This document shows, piece after piece, positions 24,755 to 36,568 of a stretch of 64,000 nt of DNA. Positions within the stretch are counted from its first letter, which is position 1. Each line of letters opens with the position of its first letter. The DNA comes from Misgurnus anguillicaudatus (lineage: Eukaryota > Chordata > Actinopteri > Cypriniformes > Cobitidae): NCBI RefSeq assembly GCF_027580225.2, contig NC_073341.2, positions 10,760,001-10,824,000 of the forward strand, written 5' to 3'. Position numbers and translations under genes: made by a program. The notes under the pieces were generated by a model. That model saw nothing but the letters and a program-made list of their open reading frames with translations. It did no database searches and had not been told where the DNA came from.

Positions 24755-25397
24755 CACTGTAAAAAATTCCTGTAGAAATTACAGTATTACTGGGTATTAC
24801 TGGCAACTAGCTGCCAGTAACTTACCGTAGATTTTACATTTATGTTATTTACTGGGAACAGATGCACCAATGTATCGGCCGCCGATATTTATCGGCCGAT
24901 TTTTGATGAATTTGAAACCATCGGCATATCGGCAATAGCACAAGAAAGACCAATACTGATTGTTTATTAATTAACTGCATAAAGAAATCCATTATATGTA
25001 AAAAATGCGTTAAAGTTTGTTAAAAAAATTAATGCTGAATAGCAAAAACCACCTTTGAAGGTTGTCATGCTGTCTTATTATATTTGTTTTAGCTTCATTT
25101 GTGCCTCTCTTATTATGTTGGTCAGTTGAATGTTAATTAGATCCAATCCATGTTCAGTAAAAATAATTTGATGCAGAAATAAACTAGCTAAAAGACCAAC
25201 TGTATAGTATTGTATACAAGTGTTTAAAATCGGTATCGGCATCGGTAGTTATCTGTTTAAATCGGTATCGGCCCGAAAAAATCCTATCGGTGCATCCCTA
25301 GTTCAAAGTTAAATGAACATGAAACATTTTTAGACTTTATCTTCTACAGTAAGTAACTGGCAACCAGCTGCAAAATTACAGCAAATTTTTTATAGTG
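24755..25397. mobile_element. Third-level TA-flanked miniature element
   Basis: The inverted ends are CACTGTAAAAAATT (left) and AATTTTTTATAGTG (right), with TA at 24753-24754 and 25398-25399. Mirrored internal segments such as TACTGGCAACTAGCTGCCAGTAA and AAGTAACTGGCAACCAGCTG support a palindromic miniature element of about 200 bp before it was interrupted. Confidence 0.78.
24859..25300. mobile_element. Innermost hAT-like element of the nest
   Basis: The left end CAGATGCACCAATGTATCGG and right end CCTATCGGTGCATCCCTA are inverted relatives. Subterminal ATCGGCCGATATTTATCGG / AATCGGTATCGGC repeats are clear. No convincing 8-bp duplication is left, and the left end appears to lack two bases of the usual TAGGGATG. 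It is non-coding. Confidence 0.72.
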
Positions 25398-26291
25398 TAT
25401 ATTCAAAAAACCTGTGTTATTTACCGCATTTATCGGATCTTGCTCTTCTAACTTTCACTCTGTGCGTGCACGCGCCGCGCATCCGCGTGATTGACATCAG
25501 AGGAGCGCGAGAAAAACTTGAGACAGCTAAACTCGACAGATAACTTCCCTGCACCTCTTCCATTAATTGTATATAGCAGGAAAAGTTATCAGTCTCTTAG
25601 AAATACAAGGTGTGCGTGTGTAAACGGACTGAAATGCGTGTATCTCACAGTGAATGCGTGAGACTTGAGAGCCCTGCGAATTAACTGTTGTTTCTCTGTG
25701 ATTAACTTGTCCTTTACAGACATTGCAGCTTGCAATCTTAATGTCCTGCGCACAGATTTTGAAATACTTTTACACAAAACACATGTTTGCGAATGATAAA
25801 AATGTAGTCTGTGCACGCGGGTGCACTTCCGGAAAAATCGGCCGAAAAAAATACCAAAACGTCCGGTTGCCGATCGCGCAAAAACCGTCCGGTTCCGATC
25901 TCTGGCCAGTCAACCAGTGCATCCCTACTTTTAACCAAACAACGTTTAAATTCATTTAAATCTTAAATATTTGTCCAATTGTTTGAAGAAACGGCCAGCA
26001 TTTCACCTCCACAAGAAATCTCGTGACATAGTTAATTTTACGACACATATTTAATCCCGCAAGATCTCGTCGCACGAAATATCGTCACACCCATAATTAT
26101 TAATACTATGCTTATTTTTAGTTCCCTATTAAAATGTTAAATGCTCTCTTATTTGTAAGTTACTTTGGATAAAAGTATTTGCTAAACTAATAAATGTAAA
26201 TTTCATTCAGAATATATGACATTTCTCAGCATATATAGCAGCAGAAGATATTAAGGGGGGGTCCTATAGCGATTTAATGCATTCTGACTTA

Positions 26292-26728
26292 TTAACTCTT
26301 TCCCTGCCACTGACAAGTTAACGCATCAATTAAGAGAAAAAGCTTCCCTGCCACTGACAAGTTTTTACGGCAATCCGTATTTCCGCTATTATCCACCAGG
26401 TGACGCTCTTACCCAACTTATAAAACCCGAAAGCAACCCCCCTTAGGTAAAACAGTAAGAACTCAGGGGATGTTTTGATCATCACTCAGAATCTGATCTC
26501 TATCTAAGTCCTTAACAAAAATGTAATTATCTCAGCTTTTTGCTCAAAATTTGGTATTTTTTAAGAAAACTTCCCATATTTGAGAGGGGATAAAAAGATT
26601 TAATATATTGTATGTTTATATATTTAAAAAAGAACATTTTCTGGAAGGCATTAAACTTTTGTGAAACTCATAAAAATGCTGGCACTGGGTGGCAAAAAAA
26701 AAAAACATGCTGGCGGGGAAAGAGTTAA
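26292..26728. mobile_element. TTAA-flanked miniature element, copy 1
   Basis: The ends are TTAACTCTTTCCCTGCCA and GGCGGGGAAAGAGTTAA, and TTAA is present at both termini, as in piggyBac-type insertions. A subterminal unit TTCCCTGCCACTGACAAG occurs twice (about 26301 and 26343). A related copy lies at 34005-34289. A CTCF-like CCACCAGGTGACGC (26393-26406, 13 of 14 to the consensus) is present in this copy. Confidence 0.82.
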
Positions 26729-28184
26729 CACCGTCTAAGAATTGCTTAATTCTTTGTGTGGGCAGTACTGCCTATAGAATATTACTGCTCTACAGTTACT
26801 CAAAATTAACATGATCTAAGCAGAAACGGTGTGTGTTACGTGAGCTTTAAGAATAGTTAACCATTTTTGTCCCCCGCTGGACCCCACTATGTAATAAACA
26901 ATGTAACATTGTAAAAAAGCAATATATCATACATTTTGATTGATCAATGAATCCCATCATCTTTATTTTTGAGTGAACCATCTCTTTGGTATTTTTATAG
27001 TCTTTCATTTAACAGAAAAGTGTAGAATAGCATGGGAAAACAAGAAGATATCAATACCGTATATCAAATTAATACTTTAAAGTAGGGTGACAACCGATCA
27101 GTTATATTATAGCTGTACTAAGTAGACTGGTTTACAGAGAAATATATGGTACATTTGTGTAAAATGAATAAGTTACACAAGCAGCGTTCCTCACATAAGC
27201 AAACAATCCCGAATGAACACGGCAACAATGGCTTCACCCATGGCACACGTCTTGGGAAGTAGATTTTGACACCACCACAACCCCCAACATCACTACCACC
27301 ACAACCAAAAAATAAATAAAAATTTCACGAAGACAACAGACATTATGTATTTGAGCACTGGGGTGTGTGTAGTTACATAACGAGAGGTGTTGTGATAGCA
27401 ATCAAAGCAGAGGTGCGGCCCTCTCAAACAAGTGTTCAGGCCCCTACATGTCTGTGCCCACCCCGTACAAGCTTGTGGCTATGATATACGCTTTCTAACT
27501 CTCTGTACTGGGACTACACCTACACAAGCGAAACTAAAGGGACAGGGTTAGTCGAAGAGACACAATACACATAGATCTCTACCAATGACTTTTGGCCTAA
27601 TTTAACAAGAAAGTGGATACGAAAAGCATGCAAAGCAGAAATGCTAGGTTTGCCCCCTCACATTAAGTCTGGATTTGTAATACGAAGTGGCTTTGTGAGG
27701 ATGAATCTCATAAAATAACATCTTCAGCTTTTTTTACCACAAAATGTTACTATCATCAAGCATTGCCCCAAATGCCCACTATTCTTATTACATATTGCAT
27801 CTATAATTTTTACATTTGTGACCTTAGACCCCAAAACCAGTCATAAGTAGTTTGTAGCAATAGCCAAAAATACATTGTATGGGTCAAAATTATAGATTTT
27901 TCTTTTATGTCAATGCAAAAATCATTAGGATATTACGTAAAGATCATGTTCCATTAAAATATTTTGTAAATTTCATAACGTAAATATATCAAAACTTTAT
28001 TTTGGTAAGTGAATGCAATGTCTAAGGACTTTATTTGAACAACTTAAATGGTGATTTTCTCAATATTTAGATTTTTTTGCACTCTTAAATTGCAGATTTT
28101 TAAATATTGTCCTATCCTAACAAACCATATATCAATAGAAAGCTTATTTATTCAACTTTCAAATCATGTATATATTACATAAAA

Positions 28185-28518
28185 AAACTTTTAAACATAA
28201 TTTTTTTATTGGTGAAACATTTATGCATGTTTATTTGAACTTGAAGCATATCAGATCCTGTGCATGCCCCTAAACTCTGGCAGGTTGGAACCACTGTACT
28301 AAAGCAGGTCAACAACAATTATTCTTGGGAATCTTGGTTTTATTTCACATCTTAATAATTTAGAAAAAATAAAATAATGGTATAAAATATTTTGTCCAAA
28401 GATAATAAAGCCCATTTTAGGTCAGTAAAGATATCTAAATAAAAAAGACTGATTATGACAAATTTTGTGGTCCAGATTACATTTTATTTTATTTGTAATA
28501 ACCATTATTCTTAATGGT

Positions 28519-28563
<45 letters not shown>

Positions 28564-29024
28564 AATATATATATATATATATATATTAAAGCAGCATCAC
28601 TCAAAAACAATAACAAATGATACTATGATATATAAATCTTTAGTTATGAATATCTTTAATTATGTTAATGCAAATATATATGTCTATATTATTTAATTTG
28701 TAAGAAATGTATATTATTATGATAATGAAAAATTGGAAAAGGTACCTTACTGTCATGAAAATAACGTCAAAAATCTTTACTGACCTAAAATGGGCTTTAT
28801 TATCTTTGGACAAATTTTTTTCCCACCGTTTTACTTTTTCTTAATTATTAAAATCTGAAATATAACCAAGATTCCCAAGAATAATTGTTCTTGACCTGCT
28901 TTATTTGTGTAGTACAGTTGTTCCAACCTGCCAGAGTTTAGGGGGTATGTGCAGGATCTGATATGCTTCAAGTTCAAATAAAGATGCATAAATGTTTCAC
29001 CAATAAAAACATTATGTTTAAAAG
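28185..29024. mobile_element. Large inverted repeat with a microsatellite-filled loop
   Basis: Arms 28185-28432 and 28773-29024 are inverted copies. Examples are TAAAGCCCATTTTAGGTCAG / CTGACCTAAAATGGGCTTTA and GCATATCAGATCCTG / CAGGATCTGATATGC. The 340-bp loop holds (CT)20 and (AT)n runs. It is non-coding and probably an old fold-back element whose loop expanded by slippage. Confidence 0.82.
28521..28586. repeat. (CT)20 followed by (AT)n microsatellite
   Basis: An uninterrupted CT run at 28521-28560 is followed after a few bases by an AT run to about 28586. Confidence 0.97.
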
Positions 29025-29656
29025 GTTTTTTTTTTAATTATATGCTTACAATGCCAAGATGAGATAGTTAAAATAGTCTCTTATGTAAAATAATTATTTA
29101 CTTTTGCTCGCAATGTGCTTGTCAACATAACAGCAAAATCGAAAGAAAAGATACATATGTAGTAGGTTGGGGGGGGTTCAGATTGTGGTAAATATAAATG
29201 GGTAGTCCAAGAAAGAAAGTTTGGGAAACACAGGTGTAATGCATTGGTAGTTTAGTGCATTGAGCCAGGTTGAATCTATGTTGGGATTATATTATAACTA
29301 GAGGCTTCTTCTGTAAAGTCAGTTTATCACCTGGTGCACTGAAATACCCAAAAGTATCTTGTTTTGGTAAAAATAATCACTTATTTTGTGTTAGGGTCTT
29401 AAAACAAACTACAGTGTTGGTTCTGATCAGATCAAAAAGTTTCAAATCCGATGTCGATCTATTTTTAAAATCAATGTCATGCTTCAGTAGAGTTTGTTCT
29501 TGTTGGGAAAACAAATATTCATATGCTCGTTTTCTTTTAAAGTTCGACCTTTTGGTGAGCAATTGCAGGCAAGCTAATGATACAATTCAAAAGTCTGTGG
29601 GCAACAGAACAAACTAAAAAAAAAACAAAAAAAAAAACATGGACACGTCAACTTAC

Positions 29657-29697
29657 TTTTGGAGCTTCTCATATTCCCTCTCAAAGTCTCTTTCAAC
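29657..29697 (-). CDS. bin3: bin3 coding exon 3
   Basis: This 41-nt exon encodes VERDFEREYEKLQ (residues 20-32) plus two bases of Lys33. The acceptor is ...cttccacag and the donor is AAAA|gtaagt. The sequence matches the start of the Bin3 BAR domain almost exactly. Phase 0 in and phase 2 out agree with exons 2 and 4. At 13 codons it is too short for an ORF search to find, but it is unambiguous once the neighbouring exons are known. Confidence 0.93.
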
Positions 29698-31824
29698 CTG
29701 TGGAAGACAAAAAGTATAAAGATACGTGAGTGGAACGAGACAAAGTGATAGAATAATCTCTTTAAAAAGTGTGTGGGCAAACTGCTCTACTTTTCTATAC
29801 GCTCGCCTGGGTGTGTAATCACAAAAACAGGATCTACAAGGCAGAGCTGAGATCGAAAATCCACGTAGCCAACAGAAAAAAGCAACTTGTGTGTCATTTT
29901 GAGATGTTTTAGCTATTAGGCAAAAGATCGCCGAGAGGATCAAATAAAACAGACTTGGGAAAAGGGCAAGCACAATTTCTCATTTGGAGGTCCTGTAATT
30001 TTTGTGGTACTATCCTCTTGCCACATTATCTCGTGTCCATGCCACCCTACCGCTGTGTGTAGGGGTTTAAATGATGTCAAAATTGCAGAAGCATGGGTTC
30101 CTGTCCTGTGGTTTGGTGGAAAAAAGCCTGTAAATAAACAATATTTGGGTAGGCAGGCTGCCGGTGTCCGGCCTGTGGCCTGCTCGCTCACGGGTGACCA
30201 TAAAAGTGTGGCATAACAGGAAAGGAGGCGAGTTGGGAAACAAGGTGATGAGGGAAAAGAAGAAATGAGAGGATGATTTACTTCCTTAAAGGGAGGAAGA
30301 GATCAGGACACCCACTCGCAGATACGGATGTCTGCAAAGTCCACAACAGAGAAGCTATGATGAACTAAATTCATTTAAACAAGGACTCAAAATACTTTTG
30401 GTACCAAACTAGACAAAGTAAACATCTTAATTTGAAAATGTTCAGTCTACTGAAAAAGTCTTGAGATTATTAAATAACTATTCCCACAAAGTCTATGTAA
30501 AACGTCTGTGGCATGCTGTCATTATCGCAAACAATCCTTCTGATGGGTTGCTCAGTATACATAAACAGACAAGAAAGGCATTTACAGTAAATGAACTTGC
30601 AATGCAAGACTGTAAAGGGCAGTAACACTCAGACAAACAGTAATTACTGACAGCTTCTCTGAAAACAGCGACTGCAGTTTATTTCTGTCATTCATTATGA
30701 TTGGTGTGGTTTTTAGCAGATTTTTCATTTTTGGGTGACCTATCCCTTTAACTCCCTCAAGGTCAGAGAGTGCAATTCCAGAAAAGCGCAAATGGGAGTG
30801 ATAATATCTCTGGGTTATTTACTAAAAAGGCACAAAATCAGGCGCAAAAGCTGATTTTCATAATGACCAACGCAATATAAAAAAAATTAGTTTAGAGATT
30901 AGCTTATGCTCCTCATGTGCGGGTGATCTACATAAGCCTGATGCGCTTAAGTTCAGCACCACGGACATCTCAGCTGAAAATTTGGGGTGTGAAATCCATA
31001 GTACACTGAAAAAACTTGGACAAAAAATGAAGGTGTGTGACTTCTCCTAGTAACTTTTATTTCCTCCAGCAAATAATTATTTTTTTTAATAATATCCTCT
31101 GCCATTCCAAATAAACTGTTACTGTTAAAAAAAATCCTCTGCCTTGTACCATGCGCTCTCTGGTCTCTGAAATGCCTCTTCTATCAGCAACAATTGCAGA
31201 CATTTCATTCAAGCGCTAAATTATTTAAGACATGCTTTTTTCTGCGTTAAATAATGGTGCAAATATCAGTCGTAAAACACGTGTAAACATTAGTAAATGG
31301 CGTTGCGTGAATCATTTAAATGCTCTCTGAAAGGGAAACTCGTAGAAATGCATACGCACTAAGGTCTGGACTCTATAATCTAAATCTATCCAAGGTTATG
31401 AATGGAGGGCTCTCTGGTACCCGATCTCTGTCTGTCTGTCGATCTTTGCTCTTAATGCCTTATGTGTAACCGTTTGCCTGACTCTCGACATCGGCCAGTT
31501 TGATTAACCCTACGTCTGGTAATATGGATCCAGTGCAGACCAGTTGCAGCCTTGATCCCCATTTAGCCAAAGTTCAGTTTTGGCTTGCCGATCTGCCAAG
31601 TGTTTTGCGTTTTGAACTGTTTAAAAAAAAGCATTGTTTTGCACCATCTGTACAAGACCTGACAATCTTCTTGTCTGACCAATAGTAGATAAGAAGAGTG
31701 TTTACAGCCCTACTGTTAGTACCAGTCAATGATATAGCATTGTATTGGAGCTGGTTTGGTGCCGCTAAAGGCACAATAACAAAACAATAACAAGAATGTA
31801 AAGGAGAAAAAAAATAGCACTTAC
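29698..31824 (-). other. bin3: bin3 intron 2
   Basis: This 2.1-kb intron is mostly unremarkable AT-rich sequence. At 30721-30752 it has the right half-end (ATTTTTGGGTGACC..CCCTTTAA) of the TTAA repeat seen complete at 44558-45004; the matching left end is not obvious. No other feature stands out. Confidence 0.8.
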
Positions 31825-31873
31825 TGTTTTCGAAACAATTTGTTTCTTTGGTTGTCCTATTTTGAAAGGAATC
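31825..31873 (-). CDS. bin3: bin3 coding exon 2
   Basis: This 49-nt exon completes Trp3 and encodes IPFKIGQPKKQIVSKT (residues 4-19). The acceptor is ...tttcctag and the donor is AACA|gtaagt. The short basic, proline-containing N-terminus (GQPKKQ) is the typical lead-in to the Bin3 BAR domain; in N-BAR proteins this region contributes a membrane-inserting helix. The frame joins exon 1 (ATG AGC TG|G) and exon 3 without error. Confidence 0.93.
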
Positions 31874-32297
31874 CTAGGAAATTCAGAAAAACAAAATTAG
31901 CACTCAGTCTCTTAGCTGACACCTTAGCAAAAAGTATAAACTACATTGATAGTTTACAAAGGCTTATTTGATGACAAAACATCAGGTGAAAACAAGTTTG
32001 AGTTACATGAAGAATTCTTATATTCACTTTAGAAACCACAGCAGTATATCCATGAACATATGTAGTGCATAAATCCCTCTAAGAGGCCATCAAGAGCGGA
32101 TACGAGTAATAAGAAGTGGCTGCCCCCACTACCAAAGGTCTTTGTGTGTTTTGCCGGGTCTACATGTGCAAATCTTACACACGCACGTACAGTACACATG
32201 ATGCATTCATACAAGCTCTGGGATGCAAACAGCATGATGACAACATTTGTAAATCACTGAATCAATTCTGTAATGTGCGTGGCTTACTTTGAAGGCA

Positions 32298-33190
32298 GGG
32301 TTCGACAATTAGGATGACCCGGGGGCAAGCGTAGACGATGCTGGGGACAATTGACAGAACTGTCACTCGCCCAATCTGGCACCATTATGAAAGTTTATTA
32401 TTTGCACACATTTTATGCCTTGCCAATTTAAATATTGTAGCAAAGAAGATGCGAAAAATCTCAATGCGCTACTCATTTAAAGTTTGTTTTGTCAGTGTTT
32501 CCCCTACCATTATATAAGGGGGGCGCCCCGCCCTCCTAACGGCTCGACCCGCCCCCCTTGAAAGGGCAAATAAATTTGATTTGATTTTCTTTATAGCGCC
32601 AGATAACAATTTGTTGTTTTATTAAACAAGCTAAATAGCCCTCAAGTAATATGTTATTTATCTTATTTCTACGATGGCATGTCTTTTTTGTCTGTGTTTG
32701 TGCGTTTAAAATTATCCAATTGAGTGCGCACATTTATACTGTTCGGCTTAATTCACTGCACGCACACTCTGTCATGTTGCGTGCAGCGCACGCCTTATAA
32801 CTGAAAAGGTGACGGTGTTTTCAAAGTCCGTTCCTCCGTATAGTTTCTTTTTTGCGTAAACATCAATAGTTACGGATGTTATTAACTGACAGAAAAGATG
32901 AAAGGTTAGCATTAGTGTTTCCCACACGCGCGCATTCTCTCCCTCTCTATCATGCTGTACAGTATATACCCGTGCCACGCACGTGTTTTGTAGTAACTCT
33001 GTGTAACAGTAACAGTGTATGCTGTCACATTTCTGAATTTGCACCGAATTGTGTGCGCTATTAGGCTACGCGACCAGGGCTTGACATTAACACCCGACAA
33101 ATGCGGGTAGATTTCGGCTGTGGTAGGTAAGACAGCCAATCCCACTAGCCACTTTGGCTGGTTGAATATATTTTTTTAATTGTAGTTTTC
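32298..33190. repeat. Cluster of decayed hAT-like fragments
   Basis: Several hAT-like starts occur close together: CAGGGTTCGACAATTAG (from about 32297), CAGTGTTTCCCCTACC (about 32493), TTAGTGTTTCCCACAC (about 32911) and CAGGGCTTGACATTAACACC (about 33075). Ends, partners and duplications cannot be paired with confidence. The GC-rich block near 32520-32570 belongs to these fragments. Confidence 0.45.
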
Positions 33191-34004
33191 TTAAAAGTTA
33201 TGCGAAATTATAAACAATGCGCAATGACACTGGGAAACTACAACTCCCATGAGCACTCCCTGCACCCAGCGCAACGTACTAAGACGCGCGCGCGATGCAG
33301 CGAGGCTCGCGTTGCGGACCAAGCGCCAACTTTTTACCAGAGAGAGCGCAAAAGCTGATGGATTTGCGAATGCACGGGACGCAGTCATACACGCACACTT
33401 TGGGAAGGATAAAACAATTGCATGGAACTGACTGAAGAGATTTAAAGTGCGTGCACACTCTCTGGGCAAGAGCGGAGAGAAATTCATAGCGCATACCTGA
33501 ATGCACACGTCCCAGTTTTGTCCTAAATCAAAGGAAACCCACAAGTGGAGAGGTCATTTTAATGTAGGCTTGTGCAAAAATAATACCCTCTCGACATTTG
33601 CCATTTAAAGTCTTAAATAACTTTTAACAGAAACCACGATCAAGCATATAAATGTTGTTAATAAATATGTGGTCAGTCTGCATTTGAAAGTCAATCTACA
33701 TCTAATCTAGCTAAATCGAGTAAATCGAGTTGTACACATCTGAAGTGTGCGCATGCAAAATCGCATATCAGGGCTTCAGATAGCATGCGAATACGGAGTT
33801 CACGTTTTCTTGCATTTGAACGGACATATGTACACAAAACTGAATTACAAAACTGTTTTAAAACTGCTTATCCTCATAAACTTAGTCTGTTGGGTGAATG
33901 TGAACAATTCCATATGTATATGTATATGTATGTTGTCCCAGAATCAACACTAATGTGTTGTTTTTAACACATTCATTCTAAGAGTTTACCATAACATTTG
34001 TTTC

Positions 34005-34289
34005 TTAACACTTTCCCCGCCAGAGTTTAAAAAAATTTTTGCCTGCCAGCAACAGCATTTTTTTATGATTTTCACAAAAGTTTAATGTCTTCCAGAAAAT
34101 GTTCTTCTTTAAATATATCTTTTGATAGAGATCAGATTCGGAGCGATGATCAAAACATACACAGAGTTTTACTATTTGCCCTAAGCGGATACTTCGGGGT
34201 TTTATAAGTTGGCTAAGAGTGCCTGTCATTGGCAGGGAAGTGTTTTTTCTTATTTAGAGTTAACTCGTCAATGGCAGGGAAAAAGTTAA
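34005..34289. mobile_element. TTAA-flanked miniature element, copy 2
   Basis: The ends are TTAACACTTTCCCCGCCAG and TGGCAGGGAAAAAGTTAA, with TTAA at 34005-34008 and 34286-34289. The interior is related, in opposite orientation, to the element at 26292-26728 (GATGATCAAAACAT, AACTTATAAAACCC segments). It has the same duplicated subterminal TTAAC..GTCA.TGGCAGGGA unit at one end. Confidence 0.8.
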
Positions 34290-34443
34290 GCTCAAACTGC
34301 CCTAAAACACTTTTATTCGAGGTTGTTTCGGCTAATAAGCACACACACACAGATTGGCAAGTACCTTACGAGACTCTCTATAGAGCCCGTCTTTCAGGGA
34401 ATCACAGTCTTTATCAATTAGTGAACCAAAAGGTGGGACTTCC

Positions 34444-34782
34444 TAGCCTGGTCCAACCAAACTCTCGTACATTCATTTCATTTGTACAGAGAGTCTGGCC
34501 ACGCTCCATTGCAAAGCGTTACTTCCGTTAAGGAGGGTCCTCTGTTGAAGTTTAAAACTATTGGATCTGCCATAACAAATCGCTAAGGTTTGGTCATGAC
34601 GTATGTCACTCAGTCTGGCGCACAACCTCAACGTCATCGTTCTTAGCCACCCCCCTCTGTTCGCTGATTGGACCTGCAGATTTTTGCCGGAGAAAACGAA
34701 ACTCTACACAGCAGTCCCAGACGTTGTGCTGAAGCTAAATGAAAATGAAGCGGAAGCACGTAGGAGGGCGGAGCCAGGCTAG
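34444..34782. mobile_element. Miniature element with TAGCCTGG / CCAGGCTA ends
   Basis: The left end is TAGCCTGGTCCAACC and the right end is GGAGCCAGGCTAG. The flanks GGACTTCC (34436-34443) and GTACTTCC (34783-34790) agree at 7 of 8 bases, consistent with a hAT-type duplication. It is 339 bp, relatively GC-rich, and non-coding. Confidence 0.68.
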
Positions 34783-35859
34783 GTACTTCCACCCTGAGTG
34801 GCCATACTGAGCATTGCATTGCCCCCTATTCATAGTAATTGGAGTGATCAATCATAACATATTTTCTAAAAAGTGATCAATGTTAACCACCTCTGTGGTT
34901 TTCATTAGTAATACATACATACTGCACACAACGTGTAAATATATAAATGTACACCCGGGACGGTCTTTTTTAGGGTTCAGTTGAACATTAACCCATAACG
35001 GAGTTCTTCTTACAAACTTTAAATATTCAATTCACTCTGTTGCAAATCTCAACAGATCCTCACCTTGACACCCAAACCTTCCTTAAGGGTGGGTGTTAAG
35101 GCATGTTAACTTTGGTTTGATTTCCTAACCAAACGAAAAAATGTTGATACGCCTACAGGTCGTCCTTCAGTCAGGTCACGACAGTTGGTTTTGTCTTCAG
35201 ATAAAATCTCACGCAACCAAATATGAAATATTCAACTATTATAATAAATTGTGCTAATTAAATTGTACAGAAAATATTTGATTTTGCTATTAACTGATAA
35301 AGTTGTAAATTAAAAGTTGTCAGCTGTCCAGGGTTGGAGAATTTTTTGTCGGTTCAACTTTATGAAACACTTCAGAATGGTTTTCTGAAGTTCAACAGTT
35401 CTGCCAGACCTCTTCTAATTCTAACATGAACTTTTAGTTTTATCATCCATTGGTATCTGAACCCATTCAACTTTAACAGAACCCTTATTTCCACAAAACC
35501 CTTTTAGTTTGACCATAAGCCCAACATCTCTACAATATCACCATTTCAAACTTCCACCAAAGCCCTACAAAAGCAACAGCCATGAAGTTGGTGTCCTTTT
35601 TATTTAGATAATATTTAGGGCAGTTCAGACGACATCTTTCATTAATGAATGCACCACTAAAGAGATAATATTTGGATTAAAAAACAAGCTCATCAAGGAG
35701 TGGAGTCATGATGTTCCAGAGGGTGATGCAAGTTCATGTTCAACAAGTGTTAGAGATTTACAACCTATGACAGTCTATTTAAATGTATTCAGCATTATAT
35801 GACTAATGATGGGGAAACACAAAAAAGGAAGACACATGTAGGTAAAAGGTCCCTTTGAC

Positions 35860-36300
35860 TTAAAGGGGACATTTAACAAGACTTTTTCAAATAAAACTTT
35901 GGTGTCCCCAGAGTACATGTGTGAAATTTTGGCTCAAAATACCAAATAGGTAATTTATTAAAGTATGCTAAAATTGACACTTTGTAGGTGTGAGCAAAAA
36001 TGTGCCATTTTTGGGTGTGTCCTTTAAAATGCAAATTAGCTGATCTTTGCACTAAATGGCAGTGGCGTGGTTGGATAGTGCAGATTAAGGGGTGGGTTTA
36101 TCCTTTTGACATCACAAGATGAGCCAAATTATAATGACTTTTTTCACATGTTTGCAGAGAATGGTTTACCAAAACTAAGTTACTGGGTTGTTCTATTACA
36201 TATTTACACATTTTATTACACATTGATAGAAGCACTAGAGACCCAATTACAGCACTTAAACATGGGAAGTGTCAAATTTAAACAATTGATGATTGTATGA
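35860..36300. repeat. Dispersed DNA repeat (TTAAAGGGGACAT type)
   Basis: It starts TTAAAGGGGACATTTAACAA and runs through GGTGTCCCCAGAGTAC, TAGGTGTGAGCAAAAATG and GGTTTACCAAAACTAAGTTA, a repeat I recognise as common in cyprinid introns. The right end is degenerate and runs up to the next element at 36314. Confidence 0.6.
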
Positions 36301-36313
36301 TGCACATATATAT

Positions 36314-36506
36314 TAGTGTTGTAGTCAAGACCACCTAAACCGAGACCAAGTCATGACCAAGGCCGGCAGAGACCGAGACAAGACCAAGACTTTAAAGGGT
36401 CGAGACCAAGTCAAGACCAAGACCGGCCGAGACCAGGACCAGTGCAAGTCACTGCATTAAAACACTTATGATAAAATGTGGAATATGCATATGATTAGGA
36501 ACTTCT

Positions 36507-36568
<62 letters not shown>

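Larger units (their letters stand above)
24221..25927. mobile_element. Second-level hAT-type element, perfect 8-bp duplication
   Basis: The ends are TAGGGATGCACGATC and GTGCATCCCTA, with CTTTTAAC on both sides (24213-24220 and 25928-25935). Internal subterminal GGCCGATTCCGATC / CGATCTCTGGCC and GGCCGG motifs are repeated. Its own interior includes a GC-rich patch near 25440-25520. No transposase reading frame remains. It is split by the next element. Confidence 0.9.
23772..26095. mobile_element. Outer hAT-type element of a four-deep nest
   Basis: The left end TAGGGGTGTGATGAGAC and right end ATCGTCACACCCATA are inverted. ATTATTAG (23764-23771) and ATTATTAA (26096-26103) match at 7 of 8 bases. 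Subterminal GACGAGAC / GTCTCGT-like and CTCGT repeats occur at both ends. The element's own sequence is 23772-24220 plus 25928-26095; everything between is later insertion. There is no transposase. Confidence 0.82.
22143..29656 (-). other. bin3: bin3 intron 3
   Basis: This 7.5-kb intron is dominated by the four-deep transposon nest at 23772-26095, a TTAA element at 26292-26728 and an 840-bp palindrome at 28185-29024. A SINE-tail-like fragment lies at about 26155-26203 (AAGTTACTTTGGATAAAAG). About 27815-28000 resembles an abundant cyprinid dispersed repeat (GACC..AAACCAGTCATAAGTAG). The stretches 26.8-27.7 and 29.05-29.65 kb show nothing recognisable. About 22.8-23.4 kb is a candidate regulatory island. 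Confidence 0.85.

Noticed and set aside
23772..26095. Possible CRISPR-like or tandem array from repeated GACGAGAC / ATCGGCCGAT motifs
   Set aside because: The motifs are irregular subterminal repeats of hAT elements, with no constant repeat-spacer spacing, in an animal genome.
29270..29617. 115-codon plus-strand ORF near bin3 exon 3
   Set aside because: Length is within chance expectation for this much sequence and there is no similarity to a known family.
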